This document shows, in pieces, positions 7,873-17,806 of a stretch of 64,000 bases of DNA; the stretch's first letter is position 1, and the number at the start of each line of letters is the position of its first letter. Under the pieces are notes generated by a model. It was not told where the DNA came from, did not search any database, and saw only the letters and a list, made by a program, of their open reading frames with translations. A program made the position numbers and the translations under genes. The stretch spans positions 992,001-1,056,000 of the forward strand of contig NZ_CP175511.1 of NCBI RefSeq assembly GCF_046058945.1. The letters are read 5' to 3'. Source of the DNA: Brochothrix campestris (lineage in GTDB: Bacteria > Bacillota > Bacilli > Lactobacillales > Listeriaceae).

Positions 7873-9759
7873 ATGACAACAGAAAAGGGAAATACACGTC
7901 AAGGGGTACAAAAGTTCGGTAACTTTTTAAGCTCGATGGTGTTGCCGAATATAGGTGCGTTTATTGCTTGGGGCTTAATTACAGCCTTATTTATTCCAGA
8001 TGGTTGGCTACCGAACAAAGCGTTAGCTGAATTGGTAACGCCGATGGTGAACTACCTACTGCCATTACTCATTGGTTTCTCAGGTGGTAAACTGGTGCAC
8101 GGCCATCGTGGTGGTGTTGTTGGTGCGATTGCCACAATGGGTGTCATCGTTGGGTCAGATGTGCCGATGTTCTTAGGCGCAATGATTATGGGACCACTTG
8201 CGGGTTACTTAATGAAAAAATTCGATGCCTTGCTTGAAGGCAAGATTAAAGCAGGTTTAGAAATGCTCGTTAATAACTTCTCTGCTGGTATTTTAGGCGG
8301 AATCTTAACGATAATCGGTCTTAAAGGTGTTGGACCAATTATGGCGGGGCTCAACAATGTATTAGCAAGCGCGGTTGATTGGATTGTTAATGCCAACCTA
8401 TTGCCGTTGGCTTCAATCTTTATTGAACCCGGAAAAGTACTGTTCTTAAACAATGCAATTAACCAGGGGATATTAACACCATTAGGCGTACAACAAGCGG
8501 CTGATTCAGGAAAATCAATTCTGTTTTTACTTGAAGCAAACCCTGGCCCCGGTTTAGGTATTTTAATGGCCTTGAGTATTTTTGGTAGCGGTGCTGCCAA
8601 ACGAACTGCACCTGGTGCAGCCATCATTCAATTTTTCGGTGGGATTCATGAAATTTATTTCCCATACATCTTAATGAAACCGGCCTTATTAATCGCTGCA
8701 ATTGCTGGTGGAATGAGTGGCGTTTTCACCTTAACATTGCTCGACGGTGGTTTAATTTCACCCGCTTCACCAGGTAGTATTTTAGCTGTATTAGCATCAA
8801 CACCTAAAGGCTTAGGTAATTATGGTGCAAACATTGCCGGCGTGGTAGTGGCAGCAGTTGTTTCTTTCCTTGTGGCAGCTCTAATCTTGAAATTCAGTAA
8901 AAAAAGTGACACATCAATTGAAGAAGCCAGTGAAAAAATGGCTGCAATGAAAGGTAAAGAAAGTAGTGTGGCAGGGCATTTTACAAACGAAGCGACGTCA
9001 GTCATTGCAGCAGATGTCAAAAAGATTGTGTTTGCCTGTGATGCAGGTATGGGATCAAGTGCGATGGGTGCTTCATTACTTCGTAAAAAAATCAAACAGG
9101 CCAACATTGCTGTAACAGTTACCAATACAGCTATTTCACAATTGCCTGAGGATGCACAAATTATTATTACACAACGAGAATTAACACCTAGAGCTACAAC
9201 GAAGCGTCCGAATGCCCATCATATTTCAGTAGACAACTTCTTAGACAGTCCCGAATACGACAAATTAGTCGCATTATTAGCTCAAGGAGTGAAACCAACT
9301 GAAGCGGTCGTTAACCAAAGTGAGTCAACAACCAATCAAGCTATTTTAAATCAGGAAAACGTCTACCTTAATCAACGTTTTGCCACGAAAGAAGCAGCGA
9401 TACGTTTTGCTGGTGAGAAACTCGTTGAAAAAGGCTATGTTTCTACTTCATATGTTGAGTCCATGCTTGTACGTGATGCCAATTTATCGACCTACATGGG
9501 TAACTTTGTTGCGATACCACACGGGACGGAAGCAGCGAAAGCAGCTGTCATTCAATCAGGCGTGGTGATTGTACAAATACCAGAGGGTGTCGATTTTGAT
9601 GGCAATGAGACGAGACTATTATTCGCGATTGCCGGTGCTGACAATGATCATTTGGGTATTTTAGCAATGATTGCTGAAACGTGTGCGGATGTGGCAGCGG
9701 TGCATGCGATGGTCGCAGAAACCTCAGCAGCAGCTATCATTACACGACTCGAACAATAA
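7873..9759 (+). CDS. mtlA: Mannitol PTS transporter EIICBA
   Basis: A single-chain mannitol-specific phosphotransferase permease that imports mannitol as mannitol 1-phosphate. The N-terminal IIC membrane domain (to about residue 340) contains GGIHEIYFPY. The IIB domain follows, with the phosphocysteine in VFACDAGMGSS (Cys 389 from this start), and then a linker and a IIA domain with the phosphohistidine in VAIPHGT (His 550). The start is ATG 7873: the ATG two codons upstream abuts the GAGGG ribosome binding site, while 7873 has proper spacing. The 628-residue length is normal for the fused form (E. coli type); many Bacilli instead carry IIA on a separate mtlF, which is not present here. It is the first gene of mtlA-mtlR-mtlD. 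Confidence 0.96.
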   Translation: MTTEKGNTRQGVQKFGNFLSSMVLPNIGAFIAWGLITALFIPDGWLPNKALAELVTPMVNYLLPLLIGFSGGKLVHGHRGGVVGAIATMGVIVGSDVPMFLGAMIMGPLAGYLMKKFDALLEGKIKAGLEMLVNNFSAGILGGILTIIGLKGVGPIMAGLNNVLASAVDWIVNANLLPLASIFIEPGKVLFLNNAINQGILTPLGVQQAADSGKSILFLLEANPGPGLGILMALSIFGSGAAKRTAPGAAIIQFFGGIHEIYFPYILMKPALLIAAIAGGMSGVFTLTLLDGGLISPASPGSILAVLASTPKGLGNYGANIAGVVVAAVVSFLVAALILKFSKKSDTSIEEASEKMAAMKGKESSVAGHFTNEATSVIAADVKKIVFACDAGMGSSAMGASLLRKKIKQANIAVTVTNTAISQLPEDAQIIITQRELTPRATTKRPNAHHISVDNFLDSPEYDKLVALLAQGVKPTEAVVNQSESTTNQAILNQENVYLNQRFATKEAAIRFAGEKLVEKGYVSTSYVESMLVRDANLSTYMGNFVAIPHGTEAAKAAVIQSGVVIVQIPEGVDFDGNETRLLFAIAGADNDHLGILAMIAETCADVAAVHAMVAETSAAAIITRLEQ

Positions 9760-9765
9760 GAGTGA

Positions 9766-9793
9766 AAAGCGCCTTCAGTTGAAGGTGCTTTCG
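9766..9793 (+). terminator. Hairpin between mtlA and mtlR
   Basis: AAAGCGCCTTC-AGTT-GAAGGTGCTTT forms a stem with one G-T pair and a short T tract. It probably lowers readthrough from mtlA into mtlR-mtlD, which also have a promoter of their own. Confidence 0.65.
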
Positions 9794-9811
9794 TGGGTCG
9801 AGCGTTAAATG

Positions 9812-9839
9812 TTACGAAAATGTGTCTAATTGGTATACT
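9812..9839 (+). promoter_or_regulatory. Promoter for mtlR-mtlD
   Basis: TTACGA, a 16-bp spacer and TATACT lie 27 bp before the mtlR start. Confidence 0.55.
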
Positions 9840-9865
9840 TTAGTAAACTAAAGGAGGTGTGTTCG

Positions 9866-11935
9866 ATGTTTTTAACAACACGTGAAAAGGTCATTTTAGA
9901 AACACTGGTTAAAAATAAAGCGGGCAATACGTTGGACTATTTTAGCTCACTTTTAAAAGTAAGCAGACGTACGGTGCAACGTGATTTTAAAACAGTGTCA
10001 CATACATTGGCTCTTTTTCATCTGTCCTTGAGTAAGCGTGACCAAGAATTTTACATCGCAGGTACCAACGCGAACCTGTTTAAACTTGCGCAAGAATTAC
10101 ATCAGTCAGAAGCCTTTGACCAAACACCAGAAGAAAAAAATTGGCAGCTCTTAAAAACGTTAGCGCATCAAACAGCACCGTATAAATTGAGTAACCTCGC
10201 GTCAGAAATTGGTGTTTCGACGCAAACAGCAAGCACCTACTTAGAATCATTAAGCGACTGGTTACAGCCATTAAACGTTACGATAGAACGTTATCGTGGC
10301 AGTGGTATTCAACTGCGCGCAACCGAACGCAATAAACGCCAAGCCTTGGCCAGTTATTTACTGCAATATTTTGATGAGCAATTGATCGATGCCTTGTTTG
10401 AAATTGAACGTGACACCGCGACCGCGGATTGGTTCGACTACCTGCCAATTGCGTTAATTAAAGAAATTAATACGATTGAACGGAGCTATTTACAATCCTC
10501 ACATTATGAAATGGCCGTTAATTCCTATTTGCGTTTTTTAATTCAATTAGTGATTGCGCTACAACGCAGTGAGGCCGGTTTTTTGATTGATGATGAGCCA
10601 ATAACAATGCGCTTGTCTGATGATGCCTATCGTTTTGCCGCGACTTTTACAACGGAAATTTCACGTACCATCTCAAAGCGAGAAGAAGCAGAAATTGCAA
10701 TGTTATGGCAAAGTGCTATTCAATTAAATGAAACGATGGGCGGCTATGATAGCTTGCTAATTACACGACTCGTTCAGCAACTGATTTCCCATGTATCAGA
10801 GCAACTTAATATCGACTTAACAGATGATTTTTCACTGTTTCAAGGTCTGTTAGCCCATATGCCGTCAGCGGTCTTTCGTTTTCAAAATAAAATAACGGTT
10901 CATAACCCGTTATCAGAAGACATTAGACGACAATACCCGCTGCTGTTTATGGCCATTGAAAAAGGGCTGCAAGAAGAATTGAATGGGCATAGCTTGGCGA
11001 TTGATGAAATGGCATACATCGTCTTGCATTTCGGGTCAGCATTAGAAATGCGCAAAGAACAAATAGATATAGAGACGCTCATTATTTGTCCAACCGGTTT
11101 TGGGGCCTCAAAGATGTTATCGACCCGTCTCACAAAAGATATCCCCGAACTAACGCACCATGTCGTTGCGTCAATGGCAGAGATGCAAACAGTCGATTGG
11201 GATCAGTATGACATCGTGTTATCAACCGTGCGTTTACAGCACCCACCAAAAGCCTATTTGCTCGTTAATCCGTTGTTACCACAGCAAGACGTACACGCAG
11301 TACGCCGCTACATCAAAGAACAGTTACCTGTTATGATGGAGCGTAAAAAATATAGTGCCACTCGCGATAACGAGTACGCGGCAGTGACACAACCATTTGA
11401 GCAGTTTATAAGTGAGTTGGATGCCATCTTAAAGGCGGTTCATTCACTCTTAGATAATTTAAAGGTGACAACGATAACAGCACAACAGGATTACCGGCAA
11501 CTTGTTGCTGACATGATAACAGCAATTACGCCGGACTTATTAACAGCGCAGCAAACAGCCATTTTTGAAAAAGTAATGTGGCGTGAAAAACAAGGTGGAT
11601 TAGCGATACCTAATACAACGATGGCGCTGTTTCATACGCGCCATGCCGCTGTACAGCAGATGACATTGACGATTGTGCAAACAGCACAGACTTATGCGTT
11701 ACAAGGGATGGATGCTAATCAATGGCCGGTGAGCACCTTTATTTTACTCTTAGCGCCGGAACACTTAAGTGCTGCCGAAACAGAGGTTGTTAGTACGATT
11801 AGCGCCCTGTTGATTGAAAGCACCGAGAGTACCCAAATCTTTTCGTCAGGTCAAGAACGTCTCATTCGCCCGCAGATTGAGCGGGCATTACAAAAAGTGA
11901 TTGTAAATAAAACACAAAGGACTGATTTAGAATGA
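9866..11935 (+). CDS. mtlR: Mannitol operon activator MtlR (PRD regulator)
   Basis: A 689-residue transcription activator controlled by PTS phosphorylation. In order it shows an N-terminal helix-turn-helix (SRRTVQRDF), a second HTH-like region (VSTQTASTYLESL), two PRD domains with conserved His (for example YIVLHFGSALEMR in PRD2), a IIB-Gat-like domain (LIICPTGFGASKMLSTR, Cys present) and a C-terminal IIA-Mtl-like domain (ALFHTRH). This is the standard MtlR layout. The start at ATG 9866 has AAAGGAGGTG upstream, and an earlier in-frame codon at 9830 has none. It overlaps mtlD by four bases (ATGA), implying translational coupling. Confidence 0.93.
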   Translation: MFLTTREKVILETLVKNKAGNTLDYFSSLLKVSRRTVQRDFKTVSHTLALFHLSLSKRDQEFYIAGTNANLFKLAQELHQSEAFDQTPEEKNWQLLKTLAHQTAPYKLSNLASEIGVSTQTASTYLESLSDWLQPLNVTIERYRGSGIQLRATERNKRQALASYLLQYFDEQLIDALFEIERDTATADWFDYLPIALIKEINTIERSYLQSSHYEMAVNSYLRFLIQLVIALQRSEAGFLIDDEPITMRLSDDAYRFAATFTTEISRTISKREEAEIAMLWQSAIQLNETMGGYDSLLITRLVQQLISHVSEQLNIDLTDDFSLFQGLLAHMPSAVFRFQNKITVHNPLSEDIRRQYPLLFMAIEKGLQEELNGHSLAIDEMAYIVLHFGSALEMRKEQIDIETLIICPTGFGASKMLSTRLTKDIPELTHHVVASMAEMQTVDWDQYDIVLSTVRLQHPPKAYLLVNPLLPQQDVHAVRRYIKEQLPVMMERKKYSATRDNEYAAVTQPFEQFISELDAILKAVHSLLDNLKVTTITAQQDYRQLVADMITAITPDLLTAQQTAIFEKVMWREKQGGLAIPNTTMALFHTRHAAVQQMTLTIVQTAQTYALQGMDANQWPVSTFILLLAPEHLSAAETEVVSTISALLIESTESTQIFSSGQERLIRPQIERALQKVIVNKTQRTDLE

Positions 11936-13059
11936 AAAAAGCAATTCATTATGGAGCAGGAAATATTGGTAGAGGATTTATTGGTGCGTTATTAAACGAA
12001 GCGGGTTATGAAGTGACCTTTGCTGATCTGAACGACAGTTTGATTCAACAATTAAATGATAAGCAGTCATATCAGGTGATTACAGCAGAAGAACAGCCGA
12101 AAATAAGTACGATTAAGCCGGTTTATGGTTTGAATAGTGGCACGCAAGCAGCAGCAGTCGAAGCCTTAATTGCCGAAGCGACTTTTTTAACAACTGCAAT
12201 TGGTGCGGGAATATTACCGTTTATCGCGCCAGCAATCGCAGCGGCGTTAGCTAAACGAGTGACACTAACGTCAGAGCCACTCTATGTGATTGCCTGCGAG
12301 AACCAAATCAATGCCACTGATATTTTACGCGACGCTATCTTCACGCATGTGGATGAGGCTACTGCTAAAAAAATCAAGACACAGGTTCATTTTTGCAACT
12401 CAGCCGTTGATCGGATTGTGCCAGCACAACCTGACGGACTCGGGTTAGATGTACAGGTAGAGGCCTACTATGAATGGGTGGTTGAAAGTAAAACGACCTT
12501 ACCAACTATTCCTGGTATGACAGTCGTGCCTGACTTAGCACCGTTCATTGAACGTAAATTATTTACTGTCAATACAGGTCATGCAGTTACTGCTTATTTG
12601 GGCTATGCTAAAGGGTATCACACCATTGATGAAACATTGAAAGATGAAGCTGTCTATCAGCAAGTTGCTGCGACTTTAGGTGAAACAGGCGCTTATTTAG
12701 TGAAACGCTATGATTTGAATGCTGCCGACCATGCAGCTTATATCAAAAAAATTATCCACCGTTTCGAAAATCCGTTGTTAGCAGATGGGGTTGATCGAGT
12801 TGGACGTTCGCCATTGCGTAAACTAGGTGCGCAAGACCGGTTAGTGCGTCCCGCAGTCGAGGCTGATAAATTAGGCTTGCCCCATCAAAATTTAGCGAAA
12901 GCGATTGTGGCGGCATTGCACTTTGATGATCCCTCAGATAAAGAAGCGATGACGCTTCAATCCTTATTACAAACACAAGGATTAGACCATGTGCTTCAAA
13001 CGGTGTGTGAATTAAAAGAGACCAATCCATTATATCAAGAAATTATCGCGCAGTATTAG
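11932..13059 (+). CDS. mtlD: Mannitol-1-phosphate 5-dehydrogenase
   Basis: A 375-residue NAD-dependent enzyme oxidising mannitol 1-phosphate to fructose 6-phosphate, the second step after MtlA. The N-terminal nucleotide-binding motif is HYGAGNIGRGFIG, and a central ACENQINATD and a downstream FCNSAVDRIVP are typical. The catalytic lysine-containing region KLFTVNTGHA is present. Its ATG overlaps the mtlR stop (ATGA). After the stop comes a copy of the terminator-associated repeat and then a terminator. Confidence 0.95.
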   Translation: MKKAIHYGAGNIGRGFIGALLNEAGYEVTFADLNDSLIQQLNDKQSYQVITAEEQPKISTIKPVYGLNSGTQAAAVEALIAEATFLTTAIGAGILPFIAPAIAAALAKRVTLTSEPLYVIACENQINATDILRDAIFTHVDEATAKKIKTQVHFCNSAVDRIVPAQPDGLGLDVQVEAYYEWVVESKTTLPTIPGMTVVPDLAPFIERKLFTVNTGHAVTAYLGYAKGYHTIDETLKDEAVYQQVAATLGETGAYLVKRYDLNAADHAAYIKKIIHRFENPLLADGVDRVGRSPLRKLGAQDRLVRPAVEADKLGLPHQNLAKAIVAALHFDDPSDKEAMTLQSLLQTQGLDHVLQTVCELKETNPLYQEIIAQY

Positions 13060-13077
13060 ACGCACTTAAAAACGCAC

Positions 13078-13198
13078 AGCTAAGCTAGAGGGTAGGCTAT
13101 AACAGCCTTTCTATTTAGTCTTATCATCTCGTAAACAAAGTCACTGTCATAAAATCCGAAAGAAAAAGCAGTTTAATTTGACTTTGTCGACAATCTGG
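13078..13198 (+). repeat. Terminator-associated repeat, partial copy C
   Basis: The sequence from about CAGCTAAGC to GACAATCTGG matches the 3' third of the long copies at 20.4 and 39.9 kb: TATCATCTCGTAAACAAAGT, then ACTTTGTCGACAATCTG. The inverted arms ACAAAGTC and GACTTTGT are kept. The 5' two thirds are missing. The copy lies between the mtlD stop and its terminator and ends exactly at the terminator stem. Confidence 0.75.
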
Positions 13199-13222
13199 AA
13201 CCCTTCATTTGAAGGGTTTTTT
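13199..13222 (+). terminator. Terminator of the mannitol operon
   Basis: AACCCTTC-ATTT-GAAGGGTT followed by TTTT, directly abutting the end of repeat copy C. Confidence 0.85.
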
Positions 13223-13317
13223 GTCGGGGTTTTCAGAAGAAATAGTTGCCGAAATATGCTATATTGCAATTATAACTATAGCTAAAAATAAAGAGGTTTT
13301 GAAAGGGGGAACCGTAA

Positions 13318-14706
13318 TTGCACAATCAAACAAGGAAACCATGGGAGAAAGAAACCGACGAACAGCAACGGAAGGATGACCTGTATCAGCGCGCACAAAG
13401 TCTCTTTCAAGCGAAAGCACAACCGGTTGCAACGAGTAACGCAGTGCCAGAGCAAACAGCGAAACGACTGCAACGAAAGCTGAAGAAACAGGAGCGAAAA
13501 TACCAACAGTTGCAACAAAATCTGGCAAAGAGCGATAAGCGCATGGCTAACTCTGAGCGGTTGGTGAAACAGCTTCAAAAAGAAAACAATCATTTTCAGC
13601 AAGAAGAAGAGCGTCTAGCAGCGATTATCAAGGGGTATCAAGCAGACGAACAGCAATTAACAGAGTTAGCAGCCGCGACACCGCTACACATTGCGAGTAT
13701 GGCTGAGTTACTGACTTATTCGACCGAACTCATCAATGATAAGCAAGTTTTGGAAAAAAAGTTAGCGCAGGCGCAACAACGTATCGTTAAGGTGATTGCC
13801 AAAGCTAATCGACAGGTGGCTCATATACGGCAAATGGAGCAACATTTACGGCAAATTAATCGTCAACAAGACATTAAGGTTGAAGGATTACGTCAAACAA
13901 AAAATCGGCTCAAAGCCTCACAATTTAAAATGAAGATGAGACATACCGAGTTGCGTAAACAGCTGAAACAACAACAGCCAGAGCGAACAACGATTGTCGC
14001 AATGATTAAAAGCTTACGCGATCGCTTAGATGAGCGTACCTTTGAGCAGTACGGTCAGCTGAACCAATTACTCTACGAATACGATAGCGTGTTTAAACGG
14101 ATGAATTTCGAAAACACAACGAATTATCGCTTTGGTTATTTTGTATTGGCCGAACAGGAACCTTTGTTTGTGGATGTGACGACCAATGATGTTTATTTTG
14201 TGAAAAGTCGCCCTGAAATGGCCCGCGATTTAGATGCGTGTAAGGCATTGATTGAGGAAAAACACGCGATGATTGTCTATTGCTATAGCAGTATCAATCA
14301 GTCAAAAAGTGAACGTCAGTTGATGAAGAAACCGCGCCAACAGACGATGAAACCGCCACTTAATCACGCCATGAAAAACAGACTTGCCAATTGCAGTTTT
14401 ACACTAATCACAGCCAAACACGCGCATCGTTATCGTGACGCACTAAGGGTGTATACTAAAGATGTAAAGATTATTGATCCGTATGAAGTGAATCCCTCGC
14501 GTTTGTTTAAGCAGAGTCGTACCTTTGATTACGTGTTTGTCTTTTTAGACAGTTGCCCTCACAGCGTGACTGATTATTTAAAGGTACACCAGCAACAACA
14601 CCGCATTCAAACATTTTATCGTGCCACACCCGAGATGGTAGTCGCGCGGGCAAACTATGTGGTATTGAATGATCCAGTGAGAACCGTTGTGGAAACAATA
14701 ACATAA
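13318..14706 (+). CDS. Coiled-coil protein, possibly DUF2325-like C-terminus
   Basis: A 462-residue protein I do not firmly recognise. Residues about 45-235 are Gln/Lys/Glu-rich coiled coil. The C-terminal 200 residues are globular, with FVLAEQEPLFVDVTTNDVYF and, near the end, DYVFVFLDSCPHSVTDYL followed by a short beta-rich tail; this resembles the DUF2325 pattern of a sheet ending in a Ser/His segment, but only weakly. The start is TTG 13318, selected because AAGGGGGA lies eight bases upstream and there is no alternative ATG nearby. It stands alone between two terminators. There is no signal peptide or membrane segment, so it is probably cytoplasmic. Function unknown. Confidence 0.65.
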   Translation: MHNQTRKPWEKETDEQQRKDDLYQRAQSLFQAKAQPVATSNAVPEQTAKRLQRKLKKQERKYQQLQQNLAKSDKRMANSERLVKQLQKENNHFQQEEERLAAIIKGYQADEQQLTELAAATPLHIASMAELLTYSTELINDKQVLEKKLAQAQQRIVKVIAKANRQVAHIRQMEQHLRQINRQQDIKVEGLRQTKNRLKASQFKMKMRHTELRKQLKQQQPERTTIVAMIKSLRDRLDERTFEQYGQLNQLLYEYDSVFKRMNFENTTNYRFGYFVLAEQEPLFVDVTTNDVYFVKSRPEMARDLDACKALIEEKHAMIVYCYSSINQSKSERQLMKKPRQQTMKPPLNHAMKNRLANCSFTLITAKHAHRYRDALRVYTKDVKIIDPYEVNPSRLFKQSRTFDYVFVFLDSCPHSVTDYLKVHQQQHRIQTFYRATPEMVVARANYVVLNDPVRTVVETIT

Positions 14707-14724
14707 AAGATAAGCTTTAAAACT

Positions 14725-14756
14725 AACTTCTACTGAACTTAAGGTGGAAGTTTTTG
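14725..14756 (+). terminator. Terminator after the coiled-coil gene
   Basis: AACTTCTAC and GTGGAAGTT form the stem, followed by TTTTT. Confidence 0.7.
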
Positions 14757-14887
14757 TATTGTACTAGTAGGTTATTACTTTCTTTTTAGGAGTCATTCAA
14801 GGTATTCTTGAAAAAGGGTGTTTTAAAGAGATAATCATTGAGGGTTTAGGACCACAATAATAAAAAAGGATGAAAGAGGTTGAATGA

Positions 14888-15736
14888 ATGAAAGAAACAA
14901 AAGCGATTGTAAAGACTTTACCGCTGGTAGTCGTAGCTATTTTTTTAATTGGGGTTAGTATTAACATGTTTTTAGGACCACATCATATTGCAGCTGGGGG
15001 TGTTAGTGGTATCGGCATCTTAGTTGAATCAGTGTTTCAGATTGATCGGGCGCTGACTGTACTTATTTTAAACTTACTTATGCTCGTGTTAACGTACATC
15101 TTTTTAGGCAAACCAGTTTTTATTAACACGGTTATTGGCAGCATGTTATTACCTGTATCATTAGCTATTGTCCCAGAAGTGATGGTGACGACTGATATTT
15201 TCTTATCCGTTACATTCGGTAGTGCAATTTTTGCAGTGGGTGTTGCAACTTTGTATAAAATCGGGGCATCGGGTGGCGGTACAACGATTCCGCCACTTAT
15301 TTTCAAAAAGTATTTTGGTCTCAATACAGCGATTGGTCTATTTGTGACTGATATTATTATCGTCATTTTTAATATTTTCGTATTCAGTATGGAAGCCTTC
15401 TTTTATGCGGTGCTTTCTTTAATTATTACGTCTATCGTCATGAGCTATATTGAAACTGGGATTAAACGTAAAACAGCAGTGATGATTATGAGTCAAGCAC
15501 ACACCGAAGCAATCAAGCAAACGTTGCTTCATGACTTAAATCGAGGCGTGACTGTTTTTGGTGTAACAGGTGGTTATACGGATGAACAAAAAAATATGCT
15601 GATGGTCATCGTTAGCAATCAACAGTACCAAAGTTTGTTGCAAACAATCAAAGGGATTGATCCAGATAGCTTTGTGATTGCATATAATGTGTCAGAAGTA
15701 CATGGTCTCGGCTTTAATTACTATTCAGTTGTTTAA
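14888..15736 (+). CDS. YitT-family membrane protein
   Basis: A 282-residue protein with five or six N-terminal membrane segments (DUF161, with GPHHIAAGGVSGIGI) and a C-terminal cytoplasmic DUF2179 domain from about residue 195 (VMIMSQAHTEAIKQTLLHDL, then GGYTDEQKNMLMVIV). This is the usual YitT/YqfU architecture. The biochemical role of the family is not settled, and the sequence does not help. The start has AAAGAGG upstream. It is monocistronic and ends at a bidirectional terminator shared with the antiporter gene opposite. Confidence 0.85.
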   Translation: MKETKAIVKTLPLVVVAIFLIGVSINMFLGPHHIAAGGVSGIGILVESVFQIDRALTVLILNLLMLVLTYIFLGKPVFINTVIGSMLLPVSLAIVPEVMVTTDIFLSVTFGSAIFAVGVATLYKIGASGGGTTIPPLIFKKYFGLNTAIGLFVTDIIIVIFNIFVFSMEAFFYAVLSLIITSIVMSYIETGIKRKTAVMIMSQAHTEAIKQTLLHDLNRGVTVFGVTGGYTDEQKNMLMVIVSNQQYQSLLQTIKGIDPDSFVIAYNVSEVHGLGFNYYSVV

Positions 15737-15743
15737 GAAAATG

Positions 15744-15781
15744 AAAAAAGTAGTAAACCGCAATGGTTTACTACTTTTTTG
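15744..15781 (+). terminator. Bidirectional terminator, yitT and antiporter
   Basis: A 15-bp-class stem (AGTAGTAAACC and GGTTTACTACT, loop GCAAT-like) is flanked by A and T tracts, so it serves the converging genes on both strands. Confidence 0.9.
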
Positions 15782-15786
15782 TACAA

Positions 15787-17718
15787 CTATGAAATAAACT
15801 GAATCGAATTTTCAAGTGTTAGCAACTTATCGAGATAGGCCCGCTGTTCCAGCCGTTTTAAGTCACCGTTTTCAAAGCGGGCTTGCAACTCTTCACGTTC
15901 CATTTGAATCGCATCTTGTAACCATTCATCAAAATTGGTGTCTTGTTCAGGTTGATCAGTAGTATGCGAGGCTTTAATCCGTGCATAACGTAGCAGGTAA
16001 AAATCGATAATCATATTCTGGTCGTCCGTCTTTTCAGCCTCGCGTAATTGTACTAACACATAGTTACGGTTGCTTTCACGTAAAAGCACAATTTCAGCAC
16101 GGCGGTTCGTTGGCAGCAACAAATGCTGCGAAAAGTCATTTTTCATAACATTCGCCATGAAATGTCGCTTTTGATATTGCGTTTTTTTAGTGAGACGATA
16201 CAACCGATGATTTAAGCGGCGTAAATAATTAAAGGCCACCAGCACACTGATTTGTTTCGTGTTTAATAAGTGGAGGGTGTTGGTGTATTTCCAATGTAAC
16301 ACTTTCGTCATCACTTCTTCTTGTTGCTGGGAAAAATCATCACGATCAGATAAAGACAAGAGGCGATCGTTATACATCTTAATCACTTTGCCAAGCACCG
16401 TTTTATTCGCGGTAGTCAGTTGTGCTTTTAACTGTGCAATCACTGTTTGTAAAATAGCGATCTCGGTTTCATTGTTTTTTATGAGTTCAACTTTTTTCTC
16501 TGCAAACAAGGGCATTGTAAAGTTAGCGAGTAATAAGGTAACTAAAATAACCCCACTGGCAATGCTAATCAATAACTCGCGTGCTTCGAACACAGCGCCA
16601 TTATTCAAGACGAGTGGTAAACTGAGTGCACTGACAAGCGTAATTGTGCCACGGACGCCTGAGACGGTGTAGAGCAGGCTTTGTTTCAGACTGAAGGACT
16701 CTTCAAAATTGCGGATTGCTAAGAAACAAAGGAAGCGACAGAAGAGCAAAATGAAGGCAATCACTAACACATAAATAAACACTAAACGATTATCGATGAA
16801 CTGATTGTGCCAGACAACCGAGGTAATGTGCGGTAATTGCGTTCCTAATAAAATAAAGACAAGTCCATTTAAATTGAACGATAGAATCGACCATGTGCTT
16901 TTTGATAAAACATTTAGCTGTGCTTTATCGAGCTTGATGCTCTTATAATGGTACGAATAGACAATTCCACCCGCCACAACGGCTAGAATACCGTTCACAC
17001 CGCATTCTTCGGCGACAAGGTAAATCGCAAACGGCAGTAAAATTTCAAACAGAATAAAGGAGACATTGTTTTGAATCCCGAGGTTTTTTAACCAACGTAA
17101 GAATAAAATCGCTAAAAAGCCTAAAATCAAACCGACGGCAATCCCGCCTAGTGAGATTAAAAAGAAGCTTGTTACGGCTGTTGTCATTGAAAAGACTCCA
17201 GTTAAGAGGGCGGCTGCGGCAAACTGAAATGAAACCAGACCCGAAGCATCATTGATTAAGGATTCACCTTCTAAAATATGCAACATCCGTTTCGGCATTT
17301 TGACCTTATCAGCCAATGAACTCACAGCGACGGCATCAGTTGGTGCCAGTGCAGCAGCAAGGGCGAAACAAGCCGCCCACGGTAAGGTTGGGATGATAAA
17401 ATGAATGAACCAACCTAAGGCGCCGACTGTCACAAAGACTAAGCAAATCGAGAGAATGAAAATCGCTTTTTTTTCTTTGAAGAACGATTTTTTATCCACA
17501 TTGACACCATCGTTAAAGAGCAACGGAGCAATGAACAATAACATAAATAGTTCAGGCGAAAGTTCTAAGTAAGTGTGCGGTAAAATGAGCGAAAAAAGGC
17601 CTCCTAGCACAATCTGAATAATGGGAACCGCAATAAAGGGTAAAAAACGTTGGAGAATGTTAGATGCTAAAATTAAGGCGAGCATCACAAGTATTGTTTC
17701 AAATATTTCCATAAGCAC
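15787..17718 (-). CDS. Na+/H+ antiporter (CPA1/NhaP type)
   Basis: A 643-residue monovalent cation/proton antiporter. About twelve membrane segments fill the first 400 residues. Family features include LLFNDGVNVDKKSF, ALAPTDAVAVSSLADK (the TDAVA stretch) and EGESLINDASGLVSFQ with the functional Asp in the membrane, and GVRGTITLVSALSLP. The C-terminal 230 residues are a charged cytoplasmic tail, as in eukaryotic-like NHE and Bacilli YjbQ-type homologues. It likely exports Na+ or other cations for pH and salt homeostasis; ion preference cannot be read from sequence. A GAGGTGC site precedes the start. Confidence 0.9.
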   Translation of the reverse strand: MLMEIFETILVMLALILASNILQRFLPFIAVPIIQIVLGGLFSLILPHTYLELSPELFMLLFIAPLLFNDGVNVDKKSFFKEKKAIFILSICLVFVTVGALGWFIHFIIPTLPWAACFALAAALAPTDAVAVSSLADKVKMPKRMLHILEGESLINDASGLVSFQFAAAALLTGVFSMTTAVTSFFLISLGGIAVGLILGFLAILFLRWLKNLGIQNNVSFILFEILLPFAIYLVAEECGVNGILAVVAGGIVYSYHYKSIKLDKAQLNVLSKSTWSILSFNLNGLVFILLGTQLPHITSVVWHNQFIDNRLVFIYVLVIAFILLFCRFLCFLAIRNFEESFSLKQSLLYTVSGVRGTITLVSALSLPLVLNNGAVFEARELLISIASGVILVTLLLANFTMPLFAEKKVELIKNNETEIAILQTVIAQLKAQLTTANKTVLGKVIKMYNDRLLSLSDRDDFSQQQEEVMTKVLHWKYTNTLHLLNTKQISVLVAFNYLRRLNHRLYRLTKKTQYQKRHFMANVMKNDFSQHLLLPTNRRAEIVLLRESNRNYVLVQLREAEKTDDQNMIIDFYLLRYARIKASHTTDQPEQDTNFDEWLQDAIQMEREELQARFENGDLKRLEQRAYLDKLLTLENSIQFIS

Positions 17719-17806
17719 CTCTTCGAGTAATAAAGTAATGTATCTTCCTTAAGGATACTGTGTTACTAAATCATCGTCAAGAAATGAATGTTTACACGGA
17801 CTAGTA